From Enterobacter sichuanensis (GTDB taxonomy: Bacteria; Pseudomonadota; Gammaproteobacteria; Enterobacterales; Enterobacteriaceae), in the NCBI RefSeq assembly GCF_002939185.1, contig NZ_POVL01000007.1, positions 51,618-115,617 on the forward strand: a DNA stretch of 64,000 bases. Reading direction: 5' to 3'. Position 1 is the stretch's first letter. The number at the start of each line of letters is the position of its first letter. Position numbers and translations under genes: made by a program. Shown here one piece after another: positions 36,098 to 46,601 of the stretch. The notes below the pieces were generated by a model. That model made no database searches and was not told the origin of the DNA. It saw only the letters and a program-made list of their open reading frames with translations.

Positions 36098-36112
36098 GTG
36101 TAATCGTTACAC
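36098..36112. promoter_or_regulatory. 15-bp perfect palindrome of unknown binder
   Basis: GTGTAATCGTTACAC: arms GTGTAA and TTACAC around TCG. It resembles a GalR site with one base removed from the centre, which would change the half-site phase. It lies between galR and the omrA promoter. Confidence 0.45.
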
Positions 36113-36209
36113 GCGCAGTCATGTCTGAAGAATGTCATTCTGAACCTTTAGTTACACTTTGCCTCAGGCTGTTGCGATTGTCAGATGGCGAGGACGTGAA
36201 AGAGATTGC

Positions 36210-36215
36210 TAAAGT
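36210..36215 (+). promoter_or_regulatory. -10 element of omrA
   Basis: TAAAGT ends 6 nt before the predicted RNA start. There is no good -35, as expected for an OmpR-dependent promoter; a GTTACACTTTG word near 36150 is OmpR-like. Confidence 0.5.
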
Positions 36216-36221
36216 CGAGAT

Positions 36222-36307
36222 CCCAGAGGTATTGATTGGTGAGAATTCTTAGTACGGTTTCGTACTCATCTCTTGCACCAACCTGCGCGGATGCGCAGGT
36301 TTTTTTT
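36222..36307 (+). ncRNA. omrA: OmrA small RNA
   Basis: The 5' end CCCAGAGGTATTGATTGGTG is the conserved OmrA/OmrB seed that pairs with ompT, cirA, fecA, ompR and csgD mRNAs in E. coli. A middle hairpin (AGTACG/CGTACT, 36251-36266) and a terminator (CCTGCGC/GCGCAGG with 8 T) complete an 86-nt RNA, close to the 88 nt in E. coli. It lies in the galR-aas interval, as in E. coli. Only one copy is found here, where E. coli has omrA and omrB in tandem. Confidence 0.93.
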
Positions 36308-36402
36308 CGCCTCCATTTTTGCTGTCGCTCCCGTATCACTTCTCGTGTAATCTGCCACCATTTACTATCAACCCTTCACACTGGCTGGCAAAGGGAGTTG
36401 AG

Positions 36403-38562
36403 ATGCTATTTGGGTTCTTCCGTACACTTTTCCGTATCCTCTTTCGCATCCGCGTCACGGGCGATGCCCAGGCGCTTCGCGGTGAACGCGTTTTAATCAC
36501 ACCAAATCACGTTTCCTTTATCGATGGCATTCTGCTGGCACTGTTTTTGCCCGTGCGTCCGGTGTTTGCGGTCTATACATCCATTAGCCAGCAGTGGTAC
36601 ATGCGCTGGCTCACGCCGTTGATTGATTTTGTGCCGCTCGACCCGACAAAGCCGATGATGATTAAACATCTGGTCCGTCTGGTAGAGCAGGGGCGCCCGG
36701 TGGTCATTTTCCCGGAAGGGCGTATTTCAGTGACCGGATCGCTGATGAAGATCTACGACGGTGCGGGGTTTGTCGCGGCGAAGTCAAAAGCGACCGTGGT
36801 GCCGCTGCGCATTGAAGGGGCGGAGCTGACCCATTTCAGTCGTCTGAAAGGGCTGGTGAAGCAGCGTCTGTTCCCCACCATCACGCTGCATATTCTGCCG
36901 CCAACGTCGCTCCCGATGCCCGACGCGCCGCGTGCCCGCGATCGCCGTAAGATCGCCGGGGAGATGCTGCATCAGATCATGATGGAAGCGCGTATGGCCG
37001 TTCGTCCGCGCGAAACGCTGTACGAATCCCTGCTTTCTGCGCAGTACCGCTATGGCGCGAAGAAAAACTGTATCGAAGACATCAACTTTACCCCGGATAC
37101 CTATCGCAAACTGCTGACCAAGACCCTGTTCGTGGGCCGCATACTGGATAAATACAGCAAAAAGGGCGAAAAGATTGGCCTGATGCTGCCTAACGCGGGC
37201 ATCAGCGCGGCGGTGATTTTTGGCGCGGTTTCACGGGGCCGTATTCCGGCGATGATGAACTACACGGCGGGTGTGAAGGGGCTGACCAGCGCCATCACCG
37301 CCGCTCAGATTAACACCGTCTTTACCTCCCGTCAGTTCCTGGACAAAGGCAAGCTCTGGCATCTTCCCGAGCAACTCACGCAGGTGCGCTGGGTCTTCCT
37401 GGAAGATCTGAAAGCGGACGTGACCACCGGCGACAAGCTGTGGATTTTTGCGCATCTGCTGATGCCGCGTCTGGCCCAGGTCAAACAGCAGCCGGAAGAT
37501 GACGCGATTATCCTCTTCACATCGGGTTCTGAAGGCAACCCAAAAGGCGTTGTCCACAGCCACAAGAGCATTCTGGCAAACGTTGAGCAGATCAAAAGCA
37601 TTGCCGACTTTACCGCGAACGACCGGTTTATGTCGGCGCTGCCGCTGTTCCACTCCTTTGGCCTGACGGTCGGGCTGTTTACGCCGCTGCTGACCGGCGC
37701 TGAAGTGTTCCTCTATCCCAGCCCGCTGCATTACCGCATTGTGCCGGAGCTGGTGTATGACCGTAACTGCACCGTGTTGTTCGGGACTTCAACCTTCCTG
37801 GGTAACTATGCGCGTTTTGCCAATCCGTATGACTTCTATCGCGTGCGGTATGTGGTGGCTGGCGCAGAAAAACTGCAGGAGAGCACGCGTCAGATCTGGC
37901 AGGACAAGTTTGGTCTGCGCATTCTCGAAGGCTATGGCGTGACCGAGTGTGCGCCCGTGGTCTCGATTAACGTGCCGATGGCGGCGAAACCGGGAACGGT
38001 TGGCCGCATTCTGCCGGGGATGGACGCGCGTCTGCTGGCGGTGCCGGGCATAGAGGACGGCGGCCGTCTGCAGCTCAAAGGGCCAAACGTGATGAACGGG
38101 TATCTGCGCGTGGAAAACCCAGGCGTGCTGGAAGCGCCGACGGCGGAGAACGTCAACGGCGAGGTAGAAACCGGCTGGTACGACACTGGTGATATTGTCC
38201 GCTTTGATGAACAAGGCTTTGTACAGATCCAGGGACGTGCAAAACGCTTCGCCAAAATTGCCGGTGAAATGGTCTCTCTGGAAATGGTTGAGCAACTGGC
38301 GACCGCCGTGTCCGCCGAGAAGATGCACGTTACAGTCGTGAAGAGCGATGCCAGCAAAGGTGAGGCGCTGGTGCTGTTTACAACCGACAGTGAGCTTAAG
38401 CGCGACAGGTTACTCAGCTATGCGCGTGAACATGGTATTCCTGAGCTGGCGGTACCGCGCGATATTCGCTACCTAAAGCAGCTTCCGGTGCTGGGAAGCG
38501 GGAAGCCCGATTTCGTGACCCTGAAAGGCATGGTTGAAGAGGCGGAACAGCAAAATGCGTGA
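36403..38562 (+). CDS. aas: Aas, 2-acyl-GPE acyltransferase / acyl-ACP synthetase
   Basis: 719 residues, as in E. coli. Repairs lysophosphatidylethanolamine at the inner membrane. The N-terminal PlsC-like domain has HX4D in NHVSFID and FPEGRIS; the C-terminal AMP-binding domain has [32 protein letters not shown] and [12 protein letters not shown]. The start at 36403 (MLFGFFR) is aligned with E. coli; the upstream in-frame ATG at 36319 lies just past the omrA terminator. lplT overlaps by 8 nt. Confidence 0.97.
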   Translation: MLFGFFRTLFRILFRIRVTGDAQALRGERVLITPNHVSFIDGILLALFLPVRPVFAVYTSISQQWYMRWLTPLIDFVPLDPTKPMMIKHLVRLVEQGRPVVIFPEGRISVTGSLMKIYDGAGFVAAKSKATVVPLRIEGAELTHFSRLKGLVKQRLFPTITLHILPPTSLPMPDAPRARDRRKIAGEMLHQIMMEARMAVRPRETLYESLLSAQYRYGAKKNCIEDINFTPDTYRKLLTKTLFVGRILDKYSKKGEKIGLMLPNAGISAAVIFGAVSRGRIPAMMNYTAGVKGLTSAITAAQINTVFTSRQFLDKGKLWHLPEQLTQVRWVFLEDLKADVTTGDKLWIFAHLLMPRLAQVKQQPEDDAIILFTSGSEGNPKGVVHSHKSILANVEQIKSIADFTANDRFMSALPLFHSFGLTVGLFTPLLTGAEVFLYPSPLHYRIVPELVYDRNCTVLFGTSTFLGNYARFANPYDFYRVRYVVAGAEKLQESTRQIWQDKFGLRILEGYGVTECAPVVSINVPMAAKPGTVGRILPGMDARLLAVPGIEDGGRLQLKGPNVMNGYLRVENPGVLEAPTAENVNGEVETGWYDTGDIVRFDEQGFVQIQGRAKRFAKIAGEMVSLEMVEQLATAVSAEKMHVTVVKSDASKGEALVLFTTDSELKRDRLLSYAREHGIPELAVPRDIRYLKQLPVLGSGKPDFVTLKGMVEEAEQQNA

Positions 38563-39748
38563 GTCAGTACACACTAACACCTCGCTCAGATCGAAAGGCA
38601 TGCTGGCGGTCATTGCCGCGCAGTTTCTCTCTGCGTTTGGCGATAACGCGCTGTTGTTTGCCACGCTGGCGCTGCTTAAGGCCGAGTTTTACCCCGACTG
38701 GAGCCAGCCGATCCTGCAGATGGTGTTTGTGGGCGCTTACATTATATTTGCTCCCTTCGTCGGACAGGTGGCGGACAGCTTCCCCAAAGGCCGGGTGATG
38801 ATGTTTGCCAACGGACTCAAGCTGCTGGGCGCAGCCAGTATCTGTTTTGGCTTCAATCCGTTTGTTGGCTATACGCTGGTGGGCATCGGTGCTGCCGCCT
38901 ACTCCCCGGCGAAGTATGGCATCCTCGGAGAGCTGACCACGGGGGATAAGCTGGTCAAAGCCAATGGCCTGATGGAGTCCTCAACGATTGCCGCTATCCT
39001 GCTCGGCTCCGTCGCGGGCGGCGTCCTGGCCGACTGGCATGTTCTGGCGGCCCTGGGCGTGTGTGCAGTGGTGTATGGCGGGGCGGTCGTCGCTAACCTG
39101 TTTATTCCGAAGCTGCCGGTGGCTCGCCCGGGCCAGTCCTGGCGCTTTAAGCCAATGACCGGCAGCTTCTTTACTGCCTGTCGTGTGCTGTGGCGTAACG
39201 GTGAAACCCGTTTCTCCCTGATGGGCACCAGTATGTTCTGGGGCGCAGGCGTTACGCTGCGCTTCCTGCTGGTACTGTGGGTGCCAGTGGCGCTGGGGAT
39301 CACCGACAACGCGACGCCAACCTATCTGAATGCGATGGTGGCTATCGGGATTGTGGTTGGGGCAGGCGCGGCGGCGAAGCTGGTCACGCTTGAGACGGTA
39401 GCGCGCTGCATGCCGGCAGGGATCCTTATTGGCGTGGTGGTGCTTATTTTCTCGCTGCAGCATGCGTTATTGCCCGCTTATGCCCTCCTGATCCTGATTG
39501 GTATTCTCGGGGGCTTCTTCGTGGTGCCGCTCAATGCGTTACTGCAGGAACGGGGCAAGCAGACCGTCGGGGCGGGAAATGCCATCGCGGTACAAAACCT
39601 GGGTGAAAACCTGGCGATGCTGTTGATGCTGGGGCTTTATTCACTCGCAGTTAAAGTGGGCGTGCCGGTGGTAGGAATTGGCGTCGGGTTTGGCGGGCTG
39701 TTTGCGATTGCGATTGCCGCATTATGGCTTTGGCAGCGTCGTCGTTGA
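38555..39748 (+). CDS. lplT: Lysophospholipid transporter LplT
   Basis: 397 residues, MFS fold with about 12 helices. Flips lysophospholipids to the inner leaflet, where Aas re-acylates them. The N-terminus after the start is [20 protein letters not shown], as in E. coli. The ATG at 38555 lies within the end of aas, so the pair is translationally coupled. It also has the conserved AVQNLGEN segment. Confidence 0.96.
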   Translation: MRESVHTNTSLRSKGMLAVIAAQFLSAFGDNALLFATLALLKAEFYPDWSQPILQMVFVGAYIIFAPFVGQVADSFPKGRVMMFANGLKLLGAASICFGFNPFVGYTLVGIGAAAYSPAKYGILGELTTGDKLVKANGLMESSTIAAILLGSVAGGVLADWHVLAALGVCAVVYGGAVVANLFIPKLPVARPGQSWRFKPMTGSFFTACRVLWRNGETRFSLMGTSMFWGAGVTLRFLLVLWVPVALGITDNATPTYLNAMVAIGIVVGAGAAAKLVTLETVARCMPAGILIGVVVLIFSLQHALLPAYALLILIGILGGFFVVPLNALLQERGKQTVGAGNAIAVQNLGENLAMLLMLGLYSLAVKVGVPVVGIGVGFGGLFAIAIAALWLWQRRR

Positions 39749-39776
39749 TCAGTGCGGCCTGATGCCCTCACCCCGG

Positions 39777-39797
39777 CCCTCTCCCAAAGGGAGAGGG
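39777..39797. repeat. Short palindromic repeat
   Basis: CCCTCTCCC/GGGAGAGGG around AAA. A related palindrome occurs at 45536-45558, so this is probably a dispersed intergenic repeat. Confidence 0.6.
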
Positions 39798-39808
39798 AGC
39801 AAACCCTA

Positions 39809-39840
39809 AAAACGGCAACATGCGTTGCCGTTTTGCTTTT
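39809..39840. terminator. Terminator between lplT and tas
   Basis: AAAACGGCAAC/GTTGCCGTTTT stem with a 4-nt loop, usable for both convergent genes. Confidence 0.88.
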
Positions 39841-39841
39841 A

Positions 39842-40882
39842 TTACGGTGCCGGGTATGTGTATACCTGATGCACCGCTTCAATCTCCGCTAACACCTCTT
39901 CACTCAGGTTCAGATGAAAACTCTCAATGTTGGTTTTCAACTGCTCCAGGGTGGTCGCGCCAAGCAGGGTGCTGGCAACAAACGGCTGACGACGCACGAA
40001 GGCAAGCGCCATCTGCGCAGGGTCAAGACCGTGACGCTTTGCGATATCCACATAGGCGGCAACGGCTTTCTGCGTCTGCTCGCCGCTGTAGCGGGTAAAG
40101 CGGCTAAAGAGGGTGTTACGCGCCCCGGCCGGTTTCGCCCCGTTCAGGTATTTCCCCGTCAGCGTGCCGAAACCGAGGCAGGAATAGGCGAGCAGTTCCA
40201 CCTCTTCATACTGCGTCACTTCGGCCAGACCCACTTCATAGCTGCGGTTAAGCAGGCTGTACGGGTTCTGGATGGTGACGATGCGCGGCAGATCGTGTTT
40301 ATCCGCCAGATGCAGATAGCGCATCACCCCAAAGGCCGTTTCGTTAGAGACGCCAATGTAGCGGATTTTCCCCGCGCGCTGGCACTCGGCTAGCGCTTCC
40401 AGCGTTTCCAGCAGCGTCACGGCAGGGGCGCTTTCATTCCAGCTGTAGCCAAGCTTACCAAAGCAGTTAGTGGGGCGCTGTGGCCAGTGTACCTGGTACA
40501 GATCGAGGTAGTCGGTCTGCAGACGCTTCAGGCTGGCATCCAGCGCGGCGCGGATATTTTTGCGATCGAGGATCTGATTCGGGCGGATCCCGGTATCGTT
40601 GTTGCGCGCGGGGCCACTGACTTTTGAGGCGATCACCAGCTTTTCACGGTTACCGTGTTTTGCCAGCCAGTTACCCACATACGTTTCGGTAAGTCCCTGC
40701 GTTTCCGGACGGGGTGGAACAGGGTACATCTCTGCGACATCAATCAGGTTAATGCCCTGGCTGACGGCATAATCGAGTTGTGCATGGGCATCGGCTTCGC
40801 TGTTTTGTTCACCAAATGTCATCGTGCCCAACCCCAGTTGGCTTATTTCGAGAGCGCTGTGGGGGATACGGTGATAATGCAT
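39842..40882 (-). CDS. tas: Tas, aldo/keto reductase
   Basis: 346 residues, as E. coli Tas (which suppresses a tyrosine auxotrophy under starvation). NADPH-dependent TIM barrel: LGTMTFGEQN, the catalytic Asp/Tyr in LIDVAEMYPVP, Lys in VIASKVSG and His in DLYQVHWPQRP. The physiological substrate is unknown. The start at 40882 (MHYHRIPHSALE) matches E. coli; an upstream in-frame ATG would add five residues. Confidence 0.95.
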   Translation of the reverse strand: MHYHRIPHSALEISQLGLGTMTFGEQNSEADAHAQLDYAVSQGINLIDVAEMYPVPPRPETQGLTETYVGNWLAKHGNREKLVIASKVSGPARNNDTGIRPNQILDRKNIRAALDASLKRLQTDYLDLYQVHWPQRPTNCFGKLGYSWNESAPAVTLLETLEALAECQRAGKIRYIGVSNETAFGVMRYLHLADKHDLPRIVTIQNPYSLLNRSYEVGLAEVTQYEEVELLAYSCLGFGTLTGKYLNGAKPAGARNTLFSRFTRYSGEQTQKAVAAYVDIAKRHGLDPAQMALAFVRRQPFVASTLLGATTLEQLKTNIESFHLNLSEEVLAEIEAVHQVYTYPAP

Positions 40883-40974
40883 AGCCGGCTTCCTCATGAG
40901 ACATATAGACCGCGTCAGGGTGTTCCCGACAAAGGAATATAAACATGGCAGAGGGGAAGCAAAAGGGGAAGAAA

Positions 40975-41004
40975 AAAATCAAAAAGGCCAGCAAGCTACT
41001 GACC
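40975..41004 (-). terminator. Terminator of ygdR
   Basis: GGCCAG/CTGACC stem (one G-U pair on the RNA) followed on the minus strand by a T-rich tract. Confidence 0.6.
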
Positions 41005-41013
41005 TCTCTCTGT

Positions 41014-41232
41014 TTATCGCTCGATAATTTGCGAGACTTCGTCGCGATTGATCTGCATTTTATTGCCTTCCTGGTCGCGGTAGCTGACCAGACCGGTATC
41101 ATCATCGACTTCGGGTTTGCCGTCAGTCAGGATCATTCGACCGTCTTTTGTCGCCATGACGTAATCGCTGCTACAACCCGATACGGCAAAGGCTAAACCG
41201 ACTGCTGAAACTAACACTGCCCATTTTTTCAT
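41014..41232 (-). CDS. ygdR: YgdR, small DUF903 lipoprotein
   Basis: 72 residues, the E. coli length. Lipoprotein signal ending FAVSGC (Cys about 20), followed by [20 protein letters not shown] and [20 protein letters not shown], the DUF903 fold. Probably an envelope lipoprotein of unknown role. The start at 41232 is chosen so that the signal peptide begins MKKWAVL. Confidence 0.94.
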   Translation of the reverse strand: MKKWAVLVSAVGLAFAVSGCSSDYVMATKDGRMILTDGKPEVDDDTGLVSYRDQEGNKMQINRDEVSQIIER

Positions 41233-41360
41233 CGTTATTGTCCTCATCTGGCTCGTATCAAATCATAGTCTAGTATTAACCCGATATGGCGAATGGAGAA
41301 AGCGGTAAAATCTTAAAAACCAGGTGATTATGTTTGAGAGCTCTCAAAATAAGTAAAAAA

Positions 41361-42053
41361 CTATGTGTTAAGCAGGAAATGGCGTGCCAGCAGCGCGCCG
41401 GTAAAATTCTTTTTGAGATAAAAACCGCGCGGCAGGGTCAGTATGGGTTCACCGTGTGCGCCGATGGCCTCAGTGAGCGCTTTGCTGTTCGCCGCTTTCG
41501 GACGCAGCTGTAACACTTCTCCGTGTCGGGCAGTAATGCGCTCGACCTGCCCAAGCACAATCATGTCCATCAGCTCCTCCCAGTCCAGACGCAGCTGGTG
41601 CTCCTCATCATCAGTTGGGCTCCAGAGCAGCGGGGCGCCAATGCGACGATCGGCCAGCGGGATCGCCCGCTCGCCTTCAACCGGTACCCACAGGACGCGC
41701 TTCAGCTTATGGCGAACATGGCTGGTTTCCCACGTTACGCCGGTATTGCCGGTTAATGGCGCAACGCAGACAAACGTGGTTTCAAGCGGCTTCCCCTGAC
41801 GGTCTATGGGAATGGTTTTTAACTCCACGCCAAGGGCGGCAAAATCTTGCTCAGGTTTACTCCCTGCGCTGGCACCCAGCCAGAGCTCGAGCAGCATGCC
41901 GATCCAGCCTTTATCCCGTTTCAGATCCTTCGGGATCGGGAGCCCTGCCATTGCGGCCAGCTCGCCAAGCGAAAAGCCTGCCAGGCGCTGGGCCTGTTGT
42001 AGCAACAGGCTCTCGCTGGAGGGCGGTGAATGCAAGGGTGTAAGCGGATGCAT
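41361..42053 (-). CDS. mutH: MutH, methyl-directed mismatch repair endonuclease
   Basis: 230 residues (E. coli 229). Nicks the unmethylated strand at hemimethylated GATC when activated by MutL. The catalytic triad Asp70, Glu77, Lys79 is in place in [10 protein letters not shown]. The start at 42053 has AAGGTT upstream. Its 5' side borders the DnaA-box cluster identified below. Confidence 0.96.
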   Translation of the reverse strand: MHPLTPLHSPPSSESLLLQQAQRLAGFSLGELAAMAGLPIPKDLKRDKGWIGMLLELWLGASAGSKPEQDFAALGVELKTIPIDRQGKPLETTFVCVAPLTGNTGVTWETSHVRHKLKRVLWVPVEGERAIPLADRRIGAPLLWSPTDDEEHQLRLDWEELMDMIVLGQVERITARHGEVLQLRPKAANSKALTEAIGAHGEPILTLPRGFYLKKNFTGALLARHFLLNT

Positions 42054-42097
42054 GATGGTAACCTTTTGATTAAAAAATAAACGAAGAAATTGTCCCC

Positions 42098-42567
42098 TGT
42101 GGATAGAGTTTAACTTTTTCTGTACCAATATGACATGTCTATGATTTATTGGATATTTTGTCGCGTTGAAATCGTTTCACCGTGGGCGGAAAAGCGGTTG
42201 TTCAAATCTGGTCACTGACAATGAACAGGATCTTACACCATGTTATCCACAGAAAAATGGGATAACTGGGCATAACCCTGACTACTGTTTCAATTTACAG
42301 CCTTGACGTGCGATGAAAATCGAATTTTCACACAAATTGTGACTAACTTATTGGCACAATCTGTGGATAAAACCGACGCTGTTCGATCTTTCATCAGCAC
42401 CACGATCTCTGATGTGATGATCGTCACGCTATTCAGCTTTTTGTTTACCGTTCTGCATTTAACTGACTGTAAATAAAGAAATTATATTCAGTTGGCATAA
42501 GAGGGAGAACGGCGGTGATAAAGGTTGTTCATCGGTAATCAGACACTTCTTCACAACTATATCCACA
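42098..42567. other. DnaA-box cluster, DARS2-like replication control site
   Basis: The 680-bp mutH-rppH gap has no gene but holds two perfect DnaA boxes (TTATCCACA at 42243-42251 plus, and 42362-42370 minus) and two one-mismatch boxes (CTATCCACA at 42098-42106 minus, ATATCCACA at 42559-42567 plus). In E. coli the DnaA-reactivating sequence DARS2 is located exactly between mutH and ygdP (rppH). It converts DnaA-ADP to DnaA-ATP with help from IHF and Fis. Candidate IHF/Fis sites are not assigned with confidence. Confidence 0.82.
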
Positions 42568-42736
42568 GAAAAGGTGAATAAAATTCCCCTTGCTGCCTCA
42601 CATCTGTTTATAACTCAGCACTTATTTGTGAGTTATTCAAATGTTATTAGGTTGCAGGCCTGTAAGAGAGTGGTTTACCGCCTCCCTGTAGTGTGAAACA
42701 ATCATTCATATATAAGGTTTAGTTTGGGGTAGTCCG

Positions 42737-43267
42737 GTGATTGATGACGATGGCTACCGCCCGAACGTAGGAATAGTAATTTGTAATCGTCAGGGCCAGG
42801 TAATGTGGGCCCGGCGGTATGGTCAGCACTCCTGGCAGTTCCCGCAAGGCGGGATCAATCCGGGAGAGTCCCCAGAACAAGCGATGTACCGGGAGCTTTT
42901 TGAAGAGGTCGGTTTAAGCCGGAAAGATGTTCGTATCCTGGCTTCGACCCGCAACTGGTTGCGTTACAAGTTACCGAAACGTTTGGTGCGTTGGGACACA
43001 AAGCCGGTTTGTATCGGCCAGAAACAGAAATGGTTTCTGTTGCAGTTGGTGGGTAACGATTCAGACATCAATATGCAGACCAGCAGTACGCCTGAGTTTG
43101 ATGGCTGGCGCTGGGTGAGCTATTGGTATCCTGTTCGTCAGGTCGTGTCATTTAAACGCGATGTTTACCGTAGGGTGATGAAAGAGTTTGCAAGTGTGGT
43201 GATGCAGCTTCAGGAGATCCCGCCTAAGCCGCAGAGCGCACCTGCCTGGCGACGTAAAAGAGGTTAA
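42737..43267 (+). CDS. rppH: RNA pyrophosphohydrolase RppH
   Basis: 176 residues, as in E. coli. Removes pyrophosphate from mRNA 5' ends to allow RNase E decay. The Nudix box begins GGINPGES and ends RELFEEVGL. The start is a GTG giving [17 protein letters not shown], also used in E. coli. ptsP follows after 12 nt. Confidence 0.97.
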   Translation: MIDDDGYRPNVGIVICNRQGQVMWARRYGQHSWQFPQGGINPGESPEQAMYRELFEEVGLSRKDVRILASTRNWLRYKLPKRLVRWDTKPVCIGQKQKWFLLQLVGNDSDINMQTSSTPEFDGWRWVSYWYPVRQVVSFKRDVYRRVMKEFASVVMQLQEIPPKPQSAPAWRRKRG

Positions 43268-43279
43268 GCTACGCAAATC

Positions 43280-45526
43280 ATGCTCACCCGCTTGCGAGAA
43301 ATAGTCGAGAAGGTGGCCAGTGCGCCGCGTCTGAACGAGGCGCTGAATATTCTGGTCACTGACATCTGTCTTGCGATGGAGACCGAGGTCTGTTCGGTGT
43401 ATCTGGCCGACCACGATCGACGCTGCTATTACCTGATGGCAACCCGTGGTTTGAAAAAACCACGTGGGCGCACTGTAACCCTCGCATTTGATGAAGGTAT
43501 TGTGGGTCTGGTTGGACGGCTGGCTGAACCCATCAACCTTGCTGATGCGCAAAAACACCCCAGCTTCAAATACATTCCTTCCGTAAAAGAAGAGCGCTTC
43601 CGCGCTTTCCTCGGTGTGCCGATTATCCAGCGTCGTCAGCTGCTCGGCGTGCTGGTTGTCCAGCAGCGCGAGCTACGTCAGTACGATGAAAGCGAAGAGT
43701 CTTTCCTCGTGACGCTGGCTACGCAGATGGCGGCCATCCTCTCTCAGTCTCAGCTTGCCGCGCTCTTTGGTCAGTACCGCCATACGCGCATTCGTGCCCT
43801 TCCGGCCTCGCCAGGGGTGGCGATTGCTGAAGGCTGGATGGACGCCACGCTGCCGTTGATGGAGCAGGTTTACGAAGCCTCAACGCTTGATGAAGCGCTT
43901 GAGCGCGAGCGCCTTACCGCCGCGCTGGAAGAGGCGGCGAATGAATTTCGCCGCTACAGCAAACGTTTTGCCGCAGGCGCGCAGAAAGAGACGGCGGCCA
44001 TTTTTGACCTCTATTCGCACCTTCTCTCCGATGCGCGTCTGCGCCGTGAGCTTTTTGCGGAGGTGGATAAAGGCTCGGTCGCGGAGTGGGCAGTTAAGAA
44101 GGTTATCGAAAAATTTGCCGAGCAATTTGCGGCGCTGACTGACGGTTACCTGAAAGAGCGGGCCGGGGATCTACGGGCCCTCGGACAACGGCTGCTGTTC
44201 CACCTTGATGACACCATTCAGGGGCCGAATGCCTGGCCAAAACGGTTTATTCTGGTCGCCGATGAACTCTCGGCAACGACGCTGGCTGAACTGCCCCAGG
44301 ACAGGCTGGCCGGTGTCGTGGTGCGCGATGGGGCCGCTAACTCCCATGCCGCCATTATGGTGCGTGCGCTGGGTATTCCGACCGTTATGGGGGCGGATAT
44401 CCAGCCGTCGGTTCTGCATCGACGGACGCTGGTGGTGGACGGCTATCGCGGAGAGCTGCTGGTCGATCCTGAGCCGGTTCTGCTCCAGGAATACCAGCGT
44501 CTTATCAGCGAAGAGAATGAATTAAGCAAGCTGGCAGAAGATGACGTTAACCTGCCCGCACAGCTTAAAAGCGGTGAGCGGATCAAAGTGATGCTCAATG
44601 CCGGTTTAAGCCCTGAGCACGAAGAAAAGCTTGGCAGCCGCATCGACGGTATTGGCCTGTACCGCACTGAGATCCCGTTCATGCTGCAGAGCGGTTTCCC
44701 CTCCGAAGAGGAGCAGGTGGCGCAGTATCAGGGCATGCTGCAGATGTTTAACGACAAACCGGTCACCCTGCGTACGCTGGATGTCGGGGCGGATAAACAG
44801 CTGCCTTATATGCCGATCAGTGAGGAAAACCCGTGCCTGGGCTGGCGTGGGATCCGCATTACGCTCGATCAGCCTGAGATCTTCCTGATCCAGGTGCGCG
44901 CGATGCTGCGCGCCAATGCGGCGACGGGTAACCTCAGCATTCTGTTGCCGATGGTCACCAGCATTGATGAGATCGACGAAGCGCGACGGCTGATTGAACG
45001 CGCAGGCCGTGAAGTGGAAGAGATGATAGGCTATGCGATCCCGAAACCGCGGATCGGGGTGATGCTCGAAGTGCCTTCCATGGTCTTTATGCTGCCGCAG
45101 CTGGCAAACCGGGTTGATTTTATCTCCGTCGGCACGAACGACCTGACGCAATATATTCTGGCCGTCGACCGTAACAATACCCGCGTCGCCAGTATCTACG
45201 ATAGCCTGCATCCGGCGATCATTCGTGCGCTGGCGATGATCGCCCGGGAAGCGGAGCAGTACGGTATTGATTTACGCTTGTGTGGTGAAATGGCAGGGGA
45301 TTCGATGTGCGTCGCGATCCTGATTGGTCTGGGATACCGCCATCTGTCGATGAACGGCCGGGCCGTCGCACGCGTGAAGTATCTGTTGCGCCATATCGAT
45401 ATCAACGATGCCCGCGAGCTGGCTGAACGCAGTCTTGAAGCGCAACTGGCAACCGAGGTTCGCCACCAGGTCGCCGCGTTTATGGAACGACGCGGCATGG
45501 GCGGTCTGATCCGCGGCGGTCGCTAA
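43280..45526 (+). CDS. ptsP: PtsP, enzyme I of the nitrogen PTS
   Basis: 748 residues, as in E. coli. An N-terminal GAF domain (1-125) senses glutamine/2-oxoglutarate; the rest is enzyme I, with the phosphorylated His356 in GAANSHAAIMVRALGIP (codon at 44345) and the PEP-binding LCGEMAGD near the C-terminus. Passes phosphate from PEP to NPr and PtsN. Co-transcribed with rppH. Confidence 0.97.
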   Translation: MLTRLREIVEKVASAPRLNEALNILVTDICLAMETEVCSVYLADHDRRCYYLMATRGLKKPRGRTVTLAFDEGIVGLVGRLAEPINLADAQKHPSFKYIPSVKEERFRAFLGVPIIQRRQLLGVLVVQQRELRQYDESEESFLVTLATQMAAILSQSQLAALFGQYRHTRIRALPASPGVAIAEGWMDATLPLMEQVYEASTLDEALERERLTAALEEAANEFRRYSKRFAAGAQKETAAIFDLYSHLLSDARLRRELFAEVDKGSVAEWAVKKVIEKFAEQFAALTDGYLKERAGDLRALGQRLLFHLDDTIQGPNAWPKRFILVADELSATTLAELPQDRLAGVVVRDGAANSHAAIMVRALGIPTVMGADIQPSVLHRRTLVVDGYRGELLVDPEPVLLQEYQRLISEENELSKLAEDDVNLPAQLKSGERIKVMLNAGLSPEHEEKLGSRIDGIGLYRTEIPFMLQSGFPSEEEQVAQYQGMLQMFNDKPVTLRTLDVGADKQLPYMPISEENPCLGWRGIRITLDQPEIFLIQVRAMLRANAATGNLSILLPMVTSIDEIDEARRLIERAGREVEEMIGYAIPKPRIGVMLEVPSMVFMLPQLANRVDFISVGTNDLTQYILAVDRNNTRVASIYDSLHPAIIRALAMIAREAEQYGIDLRLCGEMAGDSMCVAILIGLGYRHLSMNGRAVARVKYLLRHIDINDARELAERSLEAQLATEVRHQVAAFMERRGMGGLIRGGR

Positions 45527-45535
45527 TCGCCTTTC

Positions 45536-45558
45536 GCCCTCTCTCTGTGGGAGAGGGC
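45536..45558. repeat. Palindromic repeat or terminator after ptsP
   Basis: GCCCTCTC/GAGAGGGC stem with a 7-nt loop, no T run; similar to the palindrome at 39777. Confidence 0.55.
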
Positions 45559-45719
45559 ACCAGCGCGCATAAAATCCTATACACATCTTTTACATCTCTG
45601 GCGCATCCTCCGCGCCCGCCTTATGCTATGATTCGCAACTTTGGAGCCTCTGCTTACGGCAGAATCGCATTTCTACCGCTGTCCACTTTCAGCGGAATAA
45701 CAACATCTTGTGGTGACAG

Positions 45720-46595
45720 ATGAACAGTGGTTATCTGCATTTTCCGGAATTTGATCCGGTCATTTTCTCAATAGGACCTGTTTCGCTTCACTGGTACGGT
45801 CTGATGTATCTGGTGGGCTTCATTTTTGCCATGTGGCTCGCTGGCCGTCGCGCCAGTCGTCCTGGCAGCGGCTGGACCAAAAACGAAGTTGAAAACCTGC
45901 TGTATGCGGGCTTCCTCGGCGTGTTCCTCGGCGGCCGTATTGGGTATGTGCTGTTCTATAACTTCCCGGTATTCCTGAACGATCCGCTCTATCTGTTCCG
46001 CGTCTGGGACGGCGGCATGTCCTTCCATGGCGGTCTGATTGGGGTGATCCTGGTGATGGTGATTTTTGCCAAACGCACCAAACGCAACTTCTTCCAGGTT
46101 TCCGATTTTATCGCACCGCTGATCCCGTTTGGGCTGGGCGCTGGCCGTCTGGGTAACTTCATCAACGGTGAGCTGTGGGGACGTGTCGATCCGAGCGTGT
46201 CCTTTACCATGCTGTTCCCGGGCTCGCGTGCGGAAGATATCGCCCTGCTGCCATCACACCCGGAGTGGCAGTCCATTTTCGATACCTACGGCGTTCTGCC
46301 GCGCCATATGTCTCAGCTGTACGAGCTGGCGCTGGAAGGCGTGGTGCTGTTTATCATCCTGAACCTGTTTATCCGCAAGCCACGTCCAATGGGGGCCGTG
46401 TCCGGTCTGTTCCTGATTGGCTATGGCGCATTCCGTATCATCGTCGAGTTCTTCCGTCAGCCGGATGCGCAGTTTACCGGCGAGTGGGTACAGTACATCA
46501 GCATGGGGCAAATCCTCTCCATTCCGATGATTGTCGCGGGTGCCATTATGATGATTTGGGCGTATCGTCGTCGTCCACAGCAACAACTTTCCTGA
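45720..46595 (+). CDS. lgt: Prolipoprotein diacylglyceryl transferase
   Basis: 291 residues, seven membrane helices. First enzyme of lipoprotein maturation: transfers diacylglycerol to the lipobox Cys. Essential His in [11 protein letters not shown] and the signature [16 protein letters not shown]. It supplies, among others, ActS and YgdR encoded in this window. thyA follows after 6 nt. Confidence 0.97.
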   Translation: MNSGYLHFPEFDPVIFSIGPVSLHWYGLMYLVGFIFAMWLAGRRASRPGSGWTKNEVENLLYAGFLGVFLGGRIGYVLFYNFPVFLNDPLYLFRVWDGGMSFHGGLIGVILVMVIFAKRTKRNFFQVSDFIAPLIPFGLGAGRLGNFINGELWGRVDPSVSFTMLFPGSRAEDIALLPSHPEWQSIFDTYGVLPRHMSQLYELALEGVVLFIILNLFIRKPRPMGAVSGLFLIGYGAFRIIVEFFRQPDAQFTGEWVQYISMGQILSIPMIVAGAIMMIWAYRRRPQQQLS

Positions 46596-46601
46596 GGAAC
46601 C

